Under the pieces are notes generated by a model. It made no database searches, was not told the origin of the DNA, and saw only the letters and a program-made list of their open reading frames with translations. 64,000 nt of DNA from Paralichthys olivaceus (taxonomy: Eukaryota; Chordata; Actinopteri; Pleuronectiformes; Paralichthyidae). Shown here in pieces: positions 15,001-30,000 of the stretch. The position numbers and the translations under genes were made by a program. Position 1 is the stretch's first letter. The number at the start of each line of letters is the position of its first letter. The DNA is taken from the NCBI RefSeq assembly GCF_024713975.1, contig NC_091102.1, positions 11,165,001 through 11,229,000 on the forward strand, written 5' to 3'.

Positions 15001-18000
15001 CCAGCAGCCACACCAATGTCCAGGTGATAAACAGACTATGTTAAGATAAAAACAGAGTTTCCTTCTGTAGAAAACCAAACGCCATGGTCTTTAAGTGCAC
15101 TTACGTTTACTCTGTGACAAAATCCGATTTTAAGGACAACTTCAAGAACAAAGAGCAATTCTAGCTGCATAAAACACTATACCTCTTTAAACTTATCACG
15201 AAGGGCAGGTTGGAGGAGAGATGCCTTAAATAAATGTCCTTCCCCAAATAAAAACAAATTCTAAATGCTTCATGCAGGCAAATTCAAAAGATATTTGCAA
15301 ACCTACATTACATTTACTTAATTGAATTTTACATCATCATGTACTAATTACTTTTAAATTTTGCTTCAGTATATGTGATCCTAACACCAAAGGTTAGCTT
15401 GATGTAAAGCAAACTTAAGTTACTGCTCCGGAAGAGGTCAGAACACAGCCCTGCCACAATGGTCCATCTGATCACAGCAGCTATTATTCACTCACTAACC
15501 ATGCTGTGTCAGAGTGGGTCCTGGGAGTCCAGCCCACTATTAGTGCTTTGATCCTGTGTGCCCTCAGCCGGCAGCCACCCACACTCCCACAGGAGCACTC
15601 TCCTCTCACTTTCTCCTAACAGGCCCACACAAACCTCAGCCACGGACTCAGACCACTGTCACCTTGTTCCAATGGAAAAAGGAAAAGCAATGATAGGTTT
15701 ATTTCAGCCAACGGTCATTTTCTTTAAAGGGCTACAGAAGCAGGATGTCCTTCAAAAAAAGTAATATGTGTGCATTACTGTTTGATAAGCACGATCTATC
15801 AGTCTAATCAGTTCTTGACACAACAGAACTCTGTGTAAATTACATCATACACAAATTTTTAATTAATTTAATGTTATTAATGTTAATCTTGTTTATAGAA
15901 AAAAGAGCTCTATTTTAAATATAGAGGACAGTCCAGAGAAGGTTGCTGTCAGTAGAGCGTTTACCATGACCAAGGCTCAACAGTCCCCTTCACTCAGGCT
16001 GCACCACATTTCACACACTGATAGAAATTAGTTCCCTTAATGTGCCTGATCTTTTTTTGGAAATCCGTTCAGTTGCTTGTGTATAATCTTACTTCCAAAC
16101 CAACAAACTAATCAACTACCAAATGAACAGGGGTGAAAACATAACCTTGGTGGAAGTAATATAAATTTAACAAAAAATGTATTCCAGAAGAAAAACAAAG
16201 AGCACTGACACCATCCAGATACAAATCACATTTTCAAGAGCACTACATTAGAAAGACAAGGGAACTTTATTTGCACTTGTTAAACAGCTTCACTACACAT
16301 CTAACCTTATGTGTTTACGGAGGGGAGTCAGTAACTCATTCACCTTACATTATACTGTCACCATTTATCACTTGCCTCAGTTGGTTATTGTAGACTGAAT
16401 ATTACACTTTGATTTACAACTACAGCAAGCAAGCTGCAGTACTGCTGCTGCTTTTTTGCATATGTAGAGCGTCCCTGAAATGATTGGTGGCAAACTCTCT
16501 GCAAACAGATTTAAGTCAGTGCCTCCTGGAAATGGTGCGTTAGTAATTTGAAGGCATAAAACTGAAGCAACAAGTCAGCCTTTTCTTACCAACATCCATG
16601 GCTGTTTCCATGAAACTCTTCTGCCTGGAAGCAAATTCAGCGAGCAGTTTCTGCTGTCTCTCTCTGGCCCTCTGGCGTCTGAAAGAAAGAACAAGCAAAA
16701 TATTATTTGATGAATCTGCAGTGATGTGAACAAAACCCTTTTTTTTTTTTTTTTTTACTTGGAACAAAACAAATACCAAATGTATGTATGTAACCATTTT
16801 GTAATATTACAGAAATATTACTTTATAACTACTAGTATCATCATGTCTGATTTTAACTTTGCCGTGAAAGATGAAAAAAGTCTATCTATTAATTTGAATT
16901 TTTATAGCACATTTCATGCAGAGTTATGAAGGCATGAGAGACTCAGGGTGCTTTACAGTGAAAAAGAGAAAACATTAAACAAATGACATAGAAAATACAT
17001 ATAAATGCTCCACACAAACAATACAACCTAAGAGCCACCCGTACAGGACATACAGTATATGAAAGTACAGCATTCACACTCTCTCTCACACGCACACACT
17101 TTTAAGTTTTTAAAAAGTTTGTTTTTAAAAGGAGACACATCAAAAGGTTGATTTTTAAACTAAGCCCCCTTTCCACTGGTCAAAAACCCAGAAACATCAA
17201 CTAACATCTTTCTCTGGTCTGTAATGGGAATGGAAACAAAAGGCATTCACTCCAGAGTTGAATGACTCTGCAGTAGACATGGGTTTTAATTGGCTCCGAT
17301 TGGCAGTGACACTCAGGTGAACACGCTAATCTGGCAAGAAAGCGAAGTGAAAGAGAGTGGCTCCTCTGTGTTTCGCTCACAAAAACAGAGGCCAAACTCT
17401 GCTGGCAAAGTGAGAAGAGTAAATCACCTTTTTATTTTTTGAAAATTATTAGTGGGTTTAGCCGCATTTTGAAAACCTGCATAGACCCGTTAAATTTTGG
17501 TGTATAAGAGGTATAAAATGGAGGGTTGAGCTCCACTCTGCAGACATACGGGGGGAGAGCTGTAAATTAAGTTCCTAATAAGAGCACATAAACAAATACT
17601 GACAGGAGCGTCGCAGCTCAATAATTTTCCACTGATGGCTTCAGGGGTGCCGACAACCAGCCTGAGGAATGGGGAGCAGCTCCTCACTTCTCGCTGCCCA
17701 GAGCGCACTGCTGCCTAAGTGTTGCCATGGAAACTGCTCTAGTTCCAGTGAGTGGGACTCGATTCTACCTTTACCTTTGTCTGTGGGGTGAAACCAACCC
17801 CAAAAGCAGGCCATTATCAAATGGTTATAGCCCATTCCATCATCGTTACAGGAGGGGAAAGGGATACACGGACTGGGGAAAAGCCAAAACCCACCGAGTT
17901 TGATTTGATTTTTGCAAAGTGTACGGGGTTAATGACGACACGTGAGTGCATGAGGTTATTGTCTTTCCACAAAGAAGGCGAGTAGAGAACAACAAAGAGG

Positions 18001-21000
18001 CTTGCTCGGCTTAGTCAATGACACGTACTAATGGTGACATACAGAATATTTGCATCGCGACAGTCTGCACATCCAGTGCCCGACAGTGATTTGAGCAGCT
18101 GTTGAAAAGATAAAATGTGACAGGCTGAGAGAACCATGATTAATTATCACTTCTTTTGATTTGCATTCTTTTTGACACAAACCTCTTCCTGGCAGTGGAT
18201 TTATAGAGGATATGTGACAGGATACACATTCATTGTCCTTGAACACTTGAAGCCAATATACTGTAAAGCAATTCTTGAAAACATTTTATAGATTATGTCT
18301 TGATTATAGCCGAATGTTAAATGCAAAATGGAGCTGTACAAAAGCACTTGCAGATTACACTACCTCTCTTCTTTATCCATGGTTTTCTTGTCAGAGGGAC
18401 TGTTCTTCTTTGGTGGCACTGGAGGACACACTTTTCCACAAATGTCCTGGATGCTACGCTTGATTTGGCAGCTGCGTGTGGCTGCCTTGGTGAGGATACG
18501 CTCAATGGCCGTAATACCGTCTCCGTGAGCATGGCGGCTGGTGTCCATATCCTCCAGCCAGGACGCCGACAGGGAGTTCTGCCTGGACGTCAGTTTCTGG
18601 TGGAGCTTGATGAGGAGGGACAGCATGCTCTCTCGGATCTCCAGGATCTCCGTCACCAGCTGGGGTGGTGTGCCTGGTGGGACCCAGCGCGTTGAGGAGC
18701 TCTTGGGCCTGACAACCTGGGTGGCCTCTGTGTTGCTGCGGTTGATTATCTCCTGGAACTTTCTCCTGCGCTCCGCCACGAGGCTGAAGACCTGAGCTTC
18801 ACGCAGGTTCTAGGAGAGCATTGGAAAGATATGAATTACAAAACACCATTTGTTTTTACATGGGCAGTGCTAATGTAACCACTGTGAATATGAATGTTGT
18901 ACAAATACTGTCACACACATACAAACTCATTTTACAGCACTTGATACACATCAAGTACCAACCCCCACTGTGTCAACACAATATGCGAGAAGAAAGAGAA
19001 GAAAAACTTGATGGTTGCTTGTCTTTAAACACCCTCTCCTACAATTATGCCACTAACAGTCTGATTGGCTTTGATGGATTGAAGAGGTGCTTCATTACCA
19101 TAGTCTGACTGGGACAATATATATAAAAGTCAAATTAGATGTCCATTTTGAATTTCAGCTGACGTCTTATGAATACCTTCGCTGATAGTGCTCAAAACAA
19201 CCATATTCCTAAGAAAAGTCTTATCTTCTCCATGTAAAAGCTCACAATCCGTCTGAAGGATTGCCCTGACCTGACAAAAAGGACCTGAGCTGCACCGTTA
19301 AATAAACATAAATCATATACCCCAGTCAATGCGACATCAATCATACTGACATGCGGTTAAAAAGCATTTACCCAAACCTGCATTACACACATAATTAGTT
19401 TCAGCAGTCAAGAGGGAGGGAAACTGCTGAAGCACGACATTATACACACACCAAGGCAGACCTCCTTTGAAAGGCACAAAACAAACACGTGCACGGATAT
19501 TCTTTGAGAGTAAAAGATCACATGGACAAATGCAGCTGCTGGTGGCATCAGAGCAATCAGCCTTGTTTAGAAAAAGACAGCTACCTCTCTCCAATTCCCT
19601 GAAAGACGTCTGGAATTCTGTGGAGCAAGTACAGCACAGTGAACAACAGTGGTGATGATGATGTCACAGATGAACACACCATGAGCACCAAACCATCAAT
19701 GCAACCTGGTAAATGAAGCATACACATGCCAGGGCTGAGCGGAAAGAAAATGTGAAAGAAGGGTATCGAACAAATCTTTCAAGTCAGCAACACCGAAACT
19801 GTCAGGAACACCTGTAAAGTCTGTTAAGTCTGTTAATTATATGATTGTGATAATGTATGGAGTACTTCACACATTCAGGCCCTGCACTGCAAGAAAAGCC
19901 ATTTTATTCAGAACTTGTTATGTTGTTGAATTACACATTAAACATTAGAACCTACCAGCATTTTTAAAATTCACCATGTTGTGGCAACGGTTCTTTGTCA
20001 GGAGAAGTGACTTTCTGTAGTTTAATCTAGTTGCCTGCTGGTGTTCATTTTATCAGTTATTATTTTTATTTAGTCTTGGTCCTGTGTCAAATGTCCTTGT
20101 TAGTTAGTATTATATATAATCAATTGAATCCAGATTTTTGTCAAGTTGCAGCTCACCAGGTTTTAGATGATCAGGTTATATTTTACATGTGTAACTATCG
20201 GTCAGTTACTTAAAGTCATCACTGTGCTAGTGACAGGTGTGGTCGATATGCAACACAGTAAATACGACTGCTGCACTGAAACAGAACTGAATATTTCGTG
20301 TCCTCCTCTTTCGTCGACAAATATAAAGGAATTTTGCTCGGGTATGAGCGAGGGCAGAGGTTGTGCCAGTGGACTGAAGCAGCCTAAGTTTGAGGACAAG
20401 GACTCAAACTGAAGCACAAGTCATTTGCACAATATCAGTGTAGCTGGATGCAGACAAACCATTTTGAGCAGGAGCAAAGGAAATTTGTACACATGGAGCT
20501 ATTTGAGGAGGCAGCCAGGCTTTGAGGGAAATCATTTCATACCTTAAACATGTAATGAAGACATCGTGACCTCAAAACAAATGACTGCACTCGTATAAAG
20601 ACAGGAAAGAAACTACATTTTGTGCAGACAGGAGGCACACAGTGAATAACAAACTGAGAGCTAGACTCACCACAAGTCTCTCACCCAGATGTTTTTATTA
20701 TAGCAGCAGTGCAGTGTCATTAATGGCACCGTAACTCAGCTCAGCCTTTAGCAGAGCTCTTACCTGGCCATAAGAGCAGGCTTCAGTGCTGGTGCTGGGA
20801 GGGGCCTCTCTCTTCACTTCAGGGGCCGTTTCAGGGACCCGAACCCTCACAAAGTTGATGACATGGTGCAGGTTGGAGAGGAGGTTGGTGCCCGGGAACC
20901 AGCTGTCATGGCAGTGCTCCTCAATGCAAGGCTCCTTAAGGTATAAGATACACGTTTTAAAAAGGATGCTGGTTTGAGAGTCTAAACAGTCAGATGACTG

Positions 21001-24000
21001 CTATTCACAGCTCTTGTATCTCACCTCATTGTCCTTGTTGTCTTGAACTTGGTTGTCCAAGCCCAGCTCGATCAGGTACAGCACCATGCACAGCACATGC
21101 TCAGACATGTTCTGATGATCCATCCATATCTGTAACATATTGAGTCATGAGTTTAAACTGAGGAAAATGTTTCTGCAAGTGCATCAACATGTTCATCATT
21201 TGATTTAGATCTGTAATGGTACTGGTACAGACAAAAAGGATCCCCAAACAAATGGGATAGAGATGTTCAAATGCCCCTTCCAGATACCAATTACGATACC
21301 TGGACTTTGCATATCGGTCGATATAGAGCACCGCTCCAATACTGGTGCATTTACAAAAATAACAACTTATAAAACATAATTCAAGCTGAATGTCAATACC
21401 CCTGTATGGAAGTGATGAATGCTATAAAATGATTCATTGTGTTGCTGATTACAACAGTAATGCCGCTGCTCAAAACCGAAGTCTTGCCTAAGGAACATGT
21501 TGCTGTTTTGCTTGTGGGACAGCTTGAAATATTGCCACACATTTTAGCTAGCTCTGGTTAATGTAATGGGATGACTTTTTCTTAAGCCACTCTAAAAACA
21601 GTTCTTGCCACAGTACTTGCCAGTGGCAGCATAGTGCAACTGCTATTTTGGAGGAAGAAGTGATTTCCAGGTTAAGTGGTACTGGTATCAGTATACTACC
21701 TATGCCAATGCTCTTCCAGTTAATGCACACCTGATATCATCTTTGTCCTTTTGTTCCTGCATTATGCCTCATCTACAGTCTGTTCATTTAGTGCTGCACC
21801 TTCTGCATTTTGTCGTGATTTCGAACAATATCTTGTAACATGTCAACACCAATTATTTGCTAAGTCATTTTACTTGTGCACCAATTAAACATGGCAAACA
21901 GAGTCACTTCTGATTAAGTTCAAGGAGTCAATTGAGATGCAAGGGTAGCACTGCATTATCACATGAATGGTCTTTGAGAGGCTCACCTTGTAAAGCAGAG
22001 TGAATATCACAATGTGCAGTGTCTTGCAGTGCAACAGCTTGATTAGGCCTTTGTAGCACGGATGCAGAGGAGTCCTCTCCTTGTAGGGCGGCCAAGGGTT
22101 GCCAGTGTGAATCCCAGACTGTTTCAAACTAGGTGAGGTCATCATCGACGACGAGAAAAAAAACAAGTATCAGCAAAACAATCCACTTACATGCAACAGA
22201 AGTTTGAATTTCCACAATTTGATGAGGTGACTGTTGAGAATAATTCACTGTACAAATGATTTCAGTCTATGAAACAGCACAGCCAATGGGTAACACGGTC
22301 ACGCGCGCTATTAGTGATATTGGGATCATTGTTATATAAAACCAAGGCCAGCTTGACAGGCAATTCATCATAACCAAACAGCGTGAATGAGCAACATGAG
22401 GCTGGTATCAGACTGAAGGTGGCAATGGCAGCTTCAATATGCTTCAAGGAGAAATATGGCTCCATTCCATTTGGTTTAGAAAAGAAAATACTGGCAAAGA
22501 AAAGGGTATACTACACGAAAGACATACAGTTCGCTACATGAATGATCTGTCCAGACTTTGAATTAAAGTTTTACCAAAATGTGCTAAAATTCTGTGGATT
22601 TTGGGGGGCTAATGCTGAAACCGACATTAGAGAGAAAAATGTATTCCTTTAGAGATATTTTGAAATATAAATAATTCCTTAGTTGTTGTTATAACAAAGA
22701 CGTGTAACTGAGGCTTAAACCTTATTATAAACAACTATATATAAAATAAAACCCAAACACAACCAGGCTACACTAAAATCCCATTGTGAAAAAGGTCATT
22801 TCCCCAAGTACGATTTCAAACACTGAAGGACTCTATGGTATACTTAGCATGCCCCACACACTCCAGTAACCTTTTAGAAAATTAACTCTAAAACAATCTC
22901 CTTCACCACCTTCACTGAGACGTTTCTACTGCAATCAAAGAAGAAAGATTCCCTCGATTCTAATACAATTTAGCCTGAAATAATAAATTGATTTTTCTCG
23001 ACAGCTATCTAATTGGAACCAGCTCTGGCACTAAGCAGACCTGACCTTTCTTATCATGTCCCCTCATGAGCAGGTGAGAGAGGGGACCCTGTGACACTGA
23101 ACAGATCACGACGCAGGTTGGCTTTGTCAGGGATGATTGAACATTAATACTCCCACTAAAGAACAGAGTAATGTCAAGCTAGACACAGATAAAAAGGGCA
23201 CTATCCTATGACATGTTTAAATGAAAACCACTGCTGCAACCAAGGCATTTACTGAGGGGAAAGAAATGAAGGCATCAGTGTTCACTTACAATGCTGAGTA
23301 TCTGTCCATCGCTGACTGGACGTCACGCCGGTAGACTGTTCTGAGAACGACCATGATGGGGTCAAACTCTTTTTCCCACACCTCGGCTAATTAAGAAAAG
23401 GAGAGAAATGATTTGTTAACTCTGCTGCAAAGCGACATTGATTCACTTTCTCACCATTTTCACCTCCTCTTTGTGAGTGGTGTAAGCCTGACCCCAAGTG
23501 GTCAGGGACATAAATGACACCCGATGCTCAAGCTCAGGCCTCACACTCACAAAGTTTACTAATTTCTACTCAGACAACAGGATATAAAGGTGTTATGTCT
23601 GACACACAACACATTAGTTATAATATTTATATTTGTTTGAAAGAAACAATATCAATGCTCTCTCAGTGGTTTGTGTCCAATATCTTATTATTCAAGTAGG
23701 AATTGAGCATAAATTTATTTCCATTACACATAAAAATATATTAATAGCCTAATAATATCAGCCTAATATGAGTAGTTCAACTCAATGCCTTTATTTTCAT
23801 TGCACAGTGTACAATGGAATAAAGTATGCCAGTGATTCAAATAGTAACATAGCTCACAGACAAGGAGACACATTACAGTCTAATAGATAAAAATAAAGCA
23901 AACAACAATAGTATACAAATAGAATAATGTCTTGCATTAAAGCAGATGAGTTTATGTATGTACTCCTTTATATTGCACATAGTAACAATGCGCATGATAA

Positions 24001-27000
24001 TGCACAGAGGATTACAATATTTAACTTTACTTGCGCAAAAATAAAAACATTTGTTGGACTTAGCTGTGGTGAGCTCTACACAATAAGGTAGTAATAAAAG
24101 CACTATTGATAATAAGTTTTCCATTACTACAAAAAACTGCCCACTGATTCTCTTAATACAGAACACTGTACTTATATATTTTCTAATCTATGTTGCGCAT
24201 TTTCTCTTGATCTGAAACATCCAATTCCCTTTGCATTGCAGTCCTTCTTACTTATTACTAGACTTGCCCAGTGGAGGACAGCAGATAGACACATTTTCCT
24301 CTCCACTGGAGGTCCTCTAGGTATAAAACCAGCTCTGCAGGTGCAGAAAGTATTCAGCATAGAGGACAAAGACCCTGACAAGCTTCCCACAGAAAGCATG
24401 GCATTTTTTGCATTTGTTTTAAAAGCCAAAACACATTATTTAATTATTTCAACAAATGCAATTACATGTAAATTCCCCCTTAAACACACTGGTCACCTAT
24501 GTGATATTACCTATGACATATGTAAATGGAGGAAAAGGTTCTTTGTTAAAATGTTGAGTAATTAATTAATCCTACCTTTAGGTGTGTACATCCCCTGCTG
24601 CATCGAGCCTCCAGGCTCAAACACTGGTGCTTTGAAGTCGGCCACAGCAGAGAGCATCTCCTCAAAACTACAACTCCCTGGTACAATGCCACTCTTTGGG
24701 TTGGGATTCTCAGGAATCTAAGAAAACACTCTTAAGGAAAAAAATGATTTTCCAGGGAAAACTAAAAATATCTATAAGCCATTTAATATTTTATCTAAAT
24801 ACTGAAGGATACAAGATCTAAGAGTGCACTGTGTGTGCGGTCATTCATACACAGCTGTGAGACCATCTCAGATCGAAGGATCTCATCGTCCGTCATCCCT
24901 GTTGGCAAGAATGAGTGAAAGTGACTAACTTACAAAGTACAGCCTACATTAAAAACAACATTAATCATTTTCAATGTTTCAAATGATGCAGCAATAAGCC
25001 ATGAAGTGATCGCCCAATCTGTAACTGTTCAAGTTACCTTGACAAGGATAAAAAATGGCACTGCTCTGTCATATCAGCAAATCTTATGAGTTTTACAGAT
25101 CTGTATTCACTGTAGAGCTACTTCATCATATAGTAAGGTATTTCTTATTGTGCTAATCACTGTATTTATGTATCACATACCCAAATGTACACGCAGGCTC
25201 GTAAGTATGACCAGGAAAGTCAGAGCTCCTTCAAGCATCGGTCTCTCCTGCTCAGAGTCTAACACGGCGTTCTGATGCTGAGATGCCATGGTCAGCAGGT
25301 CGACCACTTTAAACCTGTGTTACAGACAACAGAGTGTAAAATGCTAGTACCACTAGTAAGCTGGGAGTGTATTTAAGTGCATACTGCAGTTACAAGAAAG
25401 CTATGTGTATGAAATCCTTCACCTTTCAAAAACACTTGATATGAAGTAGTCAGGATCTAGCCTCGACGCACAGACCTGTAAACCAAGAAACATGTGCATA
25501 AAACGATTCAAAATAACAAAACATTTAGAGAAAATGTGTAAATGTATATGTATGGGATTCAGCAGTTCTAACCTGGAGCAGATAAATGTCTGGGTCAATC
25601 ATGGAGTTGCAGAAGTGCGACTGTACGTAGGTCATAGCCTGCCCCTTGATCTGTAGCCCATTCCTGACCCACATGTTGCTGTGGATCTCAGACAGGCATG
25701 CCTACAGCCATACAAAGCAAAGTTTTCATCAAAACATGGCTGCGAGCACATGCACATACAAATTGTACATGTGTTTATTGGGCTGTGAATGTAAGACCTG
25801 GATTTGGAGTGGATGCACCATGATCTTCATCAGCATCTCTTGGTCAGGCAGGAGACTGTCCAGGTCCAGGCCTTGGCACTTTATAGCCTGAGTTTTAAAC
25901 CACATGATTAGCTTTAAACCACATAAAAACATATGCCTGCGTGTCTTTAAGAGATGAGACTGTCGGACATACCTTACTGAGGAACATGGCATAGTAGCGG
26001 TGCAGTGGCAAGTGAAAAGTCACTTGATTTGGAGCAGGCTATGAGAGACACATAAGTCATGAGAAACAGGAAAGAGGAATGTCTGCTCATCACACTTTGT
26101 TGTTTTAATTTACCTCGTCTATGAAGCCAATGGCATCGAACCAGATCTGAAGTGTCTCCAAACAGTAGCGAACCACAGTTTTAGTATATTCCTGAGTCTC
26201 CTGTTGACACACAATTGAATTTGTTTAAAATTAATGCAGGTTTAAACATTAAGGGCATTAAGCACAGGATATGTATGTGGCATGTTCCAGTAATCAAGAC
26301 CATCAGGATATGGGAGCTGTGTGTGAGAACAGTCCTGGTGTAAAGACTTACTTTGACTTTGCAGTGTGTTAAGAGACCCCACATTGGTTGTGCACATGCC
26401 TCAAGTTCTGCTGCAAACGCTGCATAGTATGTCTGGGACTCAAACTCCACGTGTTCATTCAACTCCCGCTTATTCAGGTTCATACCTGTCACAGCAGGAA
26501 ATAGTTTTGATAAGTTAGACAGTTGACACATGTTACATGACATCTCTATGGTAACACAAACTATATGTTAAATGGGGGGGAAGAAAATCCCAAAGAATGA
26601 GCATTTTTTAAGTTTGTTAAAATTCAATGAAGATCTGGTGACCCCTATAATAAAATTCTCTATACTCATATCTGCAAACGAATCTGTATGAAACAGCAGA
26701 ATTAAACGCTAAAGTAGTTCAGCAGACATGCATACAATCTAATAGCGACACATAACCTCTGCAAGAGGATACTCAAGCCCACTGTGCAAGGGTGGGTGTT
26801 ATTTTTAGGGTGGTGGTACAGTTCACATGGCAAATGAGCAGCACTCGCCACAATTCTAATTCAGTGACAAAGCGTCATACACCCCACAACACAGTTTTTC
26901 TATTAGGAGTATTTTTAGTAGGGGACAGATGGGGTCTGCCTTTATCTTGACTAAGCATATTGAGTCTAAATATGAAAATGTACACGAGTATGATGAGCTG

Positions 27001-30000
27001 TGATCTAAATCAGCTGTTGTGTTTGACCTCATGTTGCTTCCATCCCAAATGACAGACATGTTACATTGATAGTCATGGTGATAGAGAAACCACCAGACTG
27101 CCACAACAGAACAGGTGGGGAACAAACAAATGTCAATCAAAAACAAATAAACATATCTTTCTTGAGTATTAGTCCAAACTCTGCTACCTTCAGTGTGAGT
27201 GTGTCTGTTTACTGCTCAGGTTGAAATCATGTCTTACCTTGAAAGAATGACACGAAGCTCATCCAGAGCATCAGCAATGAGTGGTCGTCCAGGAACTTTT
27301 TCGCTACACTTTGGTGTGAGAGGATGTTGATAAAATCACTAACTAACGGCCAGTAGGTGTTGTTCTTCAGTAGTGCCTCACTGCAGTTCACCACAACATG
27401 ACGACTGTTTTCTTCATCTAAAAAAAGGGGGGAAATTAAACAGGCACATTAAGTTATAGCAGTTATTTAATTATTGAACACTGAAAGAAATATATGGAGA
27501 GATGTGTGACAATTAACTTGCAATTTCAACACCTGGCTGCCAAAAGAGAAAGACAATGTCATCTGCAGAGTTTTCAAAAAAAATAGGATGACACTCAAAT
27601 GATAAATTCAAGCTCATTTCTCTCAGAGCCTGTAATAATTAGAAAGGCCAGAGGGATGAAACATCTGTGCATGTTTTTCTACACTGAAAATGATTAGAAA
27701 TAAAGAAATAAAATTAATAGTTGTATTTCTTTGTTTAGCAATTCTATTTTTACTTCATTCAACAGTTTACAGGATTCATGTACCAGTTTTTCTACTAATA
27801 ACAATTGGATGTGGTCTTCATGAATTTAGAGCTGATGATGAACAAAAAATAATGACCACCTTGTATGATGCTATCCATTCCCTCTGGCTTAATCCATTGT
27901 ACAAGAACTTTTGATATAAAACATAAAAGCTACATCTTAAAACTTAAATTTCAGTTTGATAAAGCAACAGTTCTACCGTGTTCACTGCCACAGTGTTTGT
28001 GCAGTGATCCATAATAAGCATCCATATATCAGTCTTCATTCTTTACAATAACTACATGAGAAAGGTCTGATGAGATGTGCAGAATCCGACACATCTGGAC
28101 AACTTACCTTGAAGTTCACTTTTAATAAGGCAACTCTCCATCATGTAGAGGAGGACTGTGACCATTATGTCCAGCAGGTGACACTCCTCGGTCATGTGTC
28201 GAGCCAGCTCCTCATTGCTGAACAGCTGCACGCTGATATGTACGATGCGATTAGACATGGTGTCCGACTCGTGGCTTTTCATCAGCGTTTTCATGATGAA
28301 TGCATAATGCTGAACAAATGTTTTTGTAAAGGTGATCTGCCAGAGAGGAAAAGGGAAAACCCCAAAACACAATTTAAGCTGAATGCTACGATTCTGTCGC
28401 TCTGTAAGTATAATTTCAATTCACCAAGACATCTGAGAGGGAAACTAGAGCAACACAAGACATATTTGTGAATAAACACAAACACAGAAAAGAAATACCT
28501 TGTAATCTTGATCTGGCAACATGTTTAGTAAGAAGGTGACCATCTTCTGAGGAAACTCGTACTTTATTGTCCAAAACAGCAACTCCTCCAGAAAGCATTT
28601 ATGCTTCAGAGATTCAATAATCCTTGGGTCTGAGGGCAGAAAAAAGACACGTTATAAAATAGGTAATTCATGTTAAATGTTTTGATGCATCACATTTTCT
28701 TTACATTTGTACCTTTGGTACTGCTACTCAGCTTAACCCTCTTCCTCTGACCAACAGATTGCCCTGCATCTTGATCTTCCTGGGAGTAAAAAAAACAAAA
28801 CACTTACAGTAACTTTAACTGTACATCAGTTCATATCAGGTTAAGCTTCAGTGGATCTGTTCAATTGTGATTGGTATCATTATTTCTTCACATATAATAG
28901 ATGATTTAATCATACACTAATAACAAATGACAGAATACACTTTTGAAGCCTGAGCGTAAATTGAACAGAAAAGGGTGAGTAAGGTTTTCTGTGTTTGATG
29001 CTGACACGAACCTCTTTACTAGACTCATCTGGGCCCCCTGGTGCAGTGGTTCCTAAAATAAATACAATCTCACATAAATAATAAACCAATATTTGATTTT
29101 AATAAAATAAAACAAAGTATCAATTAGCAGCATCTTAAGACATTGGACAAACACAAAGCAAATTTCTAAAATAAAACAGTTTTCAAAAATGACAATTTGT
29201 TCAAACAGCAGTTTTCAGCATTGGTTAAAACGAGACGTGACAAGTTCACATTCAAAATCACTTCCTCAAAGTTTGATCTCTCTGGCAGTAATGTCTGACA
29301 ATAACTTATTATTTCTGGCAAGTAAAAGACTTTGACCCCTGTGAGGAATGCATGCAAATGAACAAGGATATGTTATTTCCAGTGGCTGACTGATGATGAA
29401 AATATGCTTCAAATGTTAACATGCTAAATGTTATCTTACCCAATAGGGCCATGGCCCCTGCACCTCCTTCTGCACCAACAGTGACATCAGCAGCAGCACC
29501 TTGAGTTTTCTCCTCCACAGACACCAGACCTGAATTCTTTAACGCTGACAAATACTTGTCATAGTTCTTTTTTGCGTACAGATTCTCCTCTTGGCCTGCA
29601 ACAAAGAAGAAAAACACTGGACACTGTAACAACAAGTGTTGAAATCTCAAGATGAAGAAAACTTAATTTGAAGCAAGTGTGCAGAATTTGAGGAAAAGGG
29701 AATTTTTTTTTCAATTATTTTATTGGTTAATAGTGATGCTCAATTTGAGTACATGTTTTATTTCTGGTTTTGTCTTTTTATATAAGTCTTTGAATAGATC
29801 AAGCACAGTCTGCATTTTCCAAGCGAGTAGCACTTGTACTGCAACAGATGAGAATAAGACCTTAGAGAGAAATTACAAACAATTTTTTATTTCAATTATT
29901 GTGATCTCACTTTATGTTGTTTTAGAATAAACTCGATGGTAGATATTTACCCATGCTCAACTCTTTGAATGTTTGCTGATTGGTCAAGATCTTCGTCAGC

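Noticed and set aside
18321..18779. Open plus-strand frames opposite ubr3 exon 23
   Set aside because: They are shadows of a conserved ubr3 exon.
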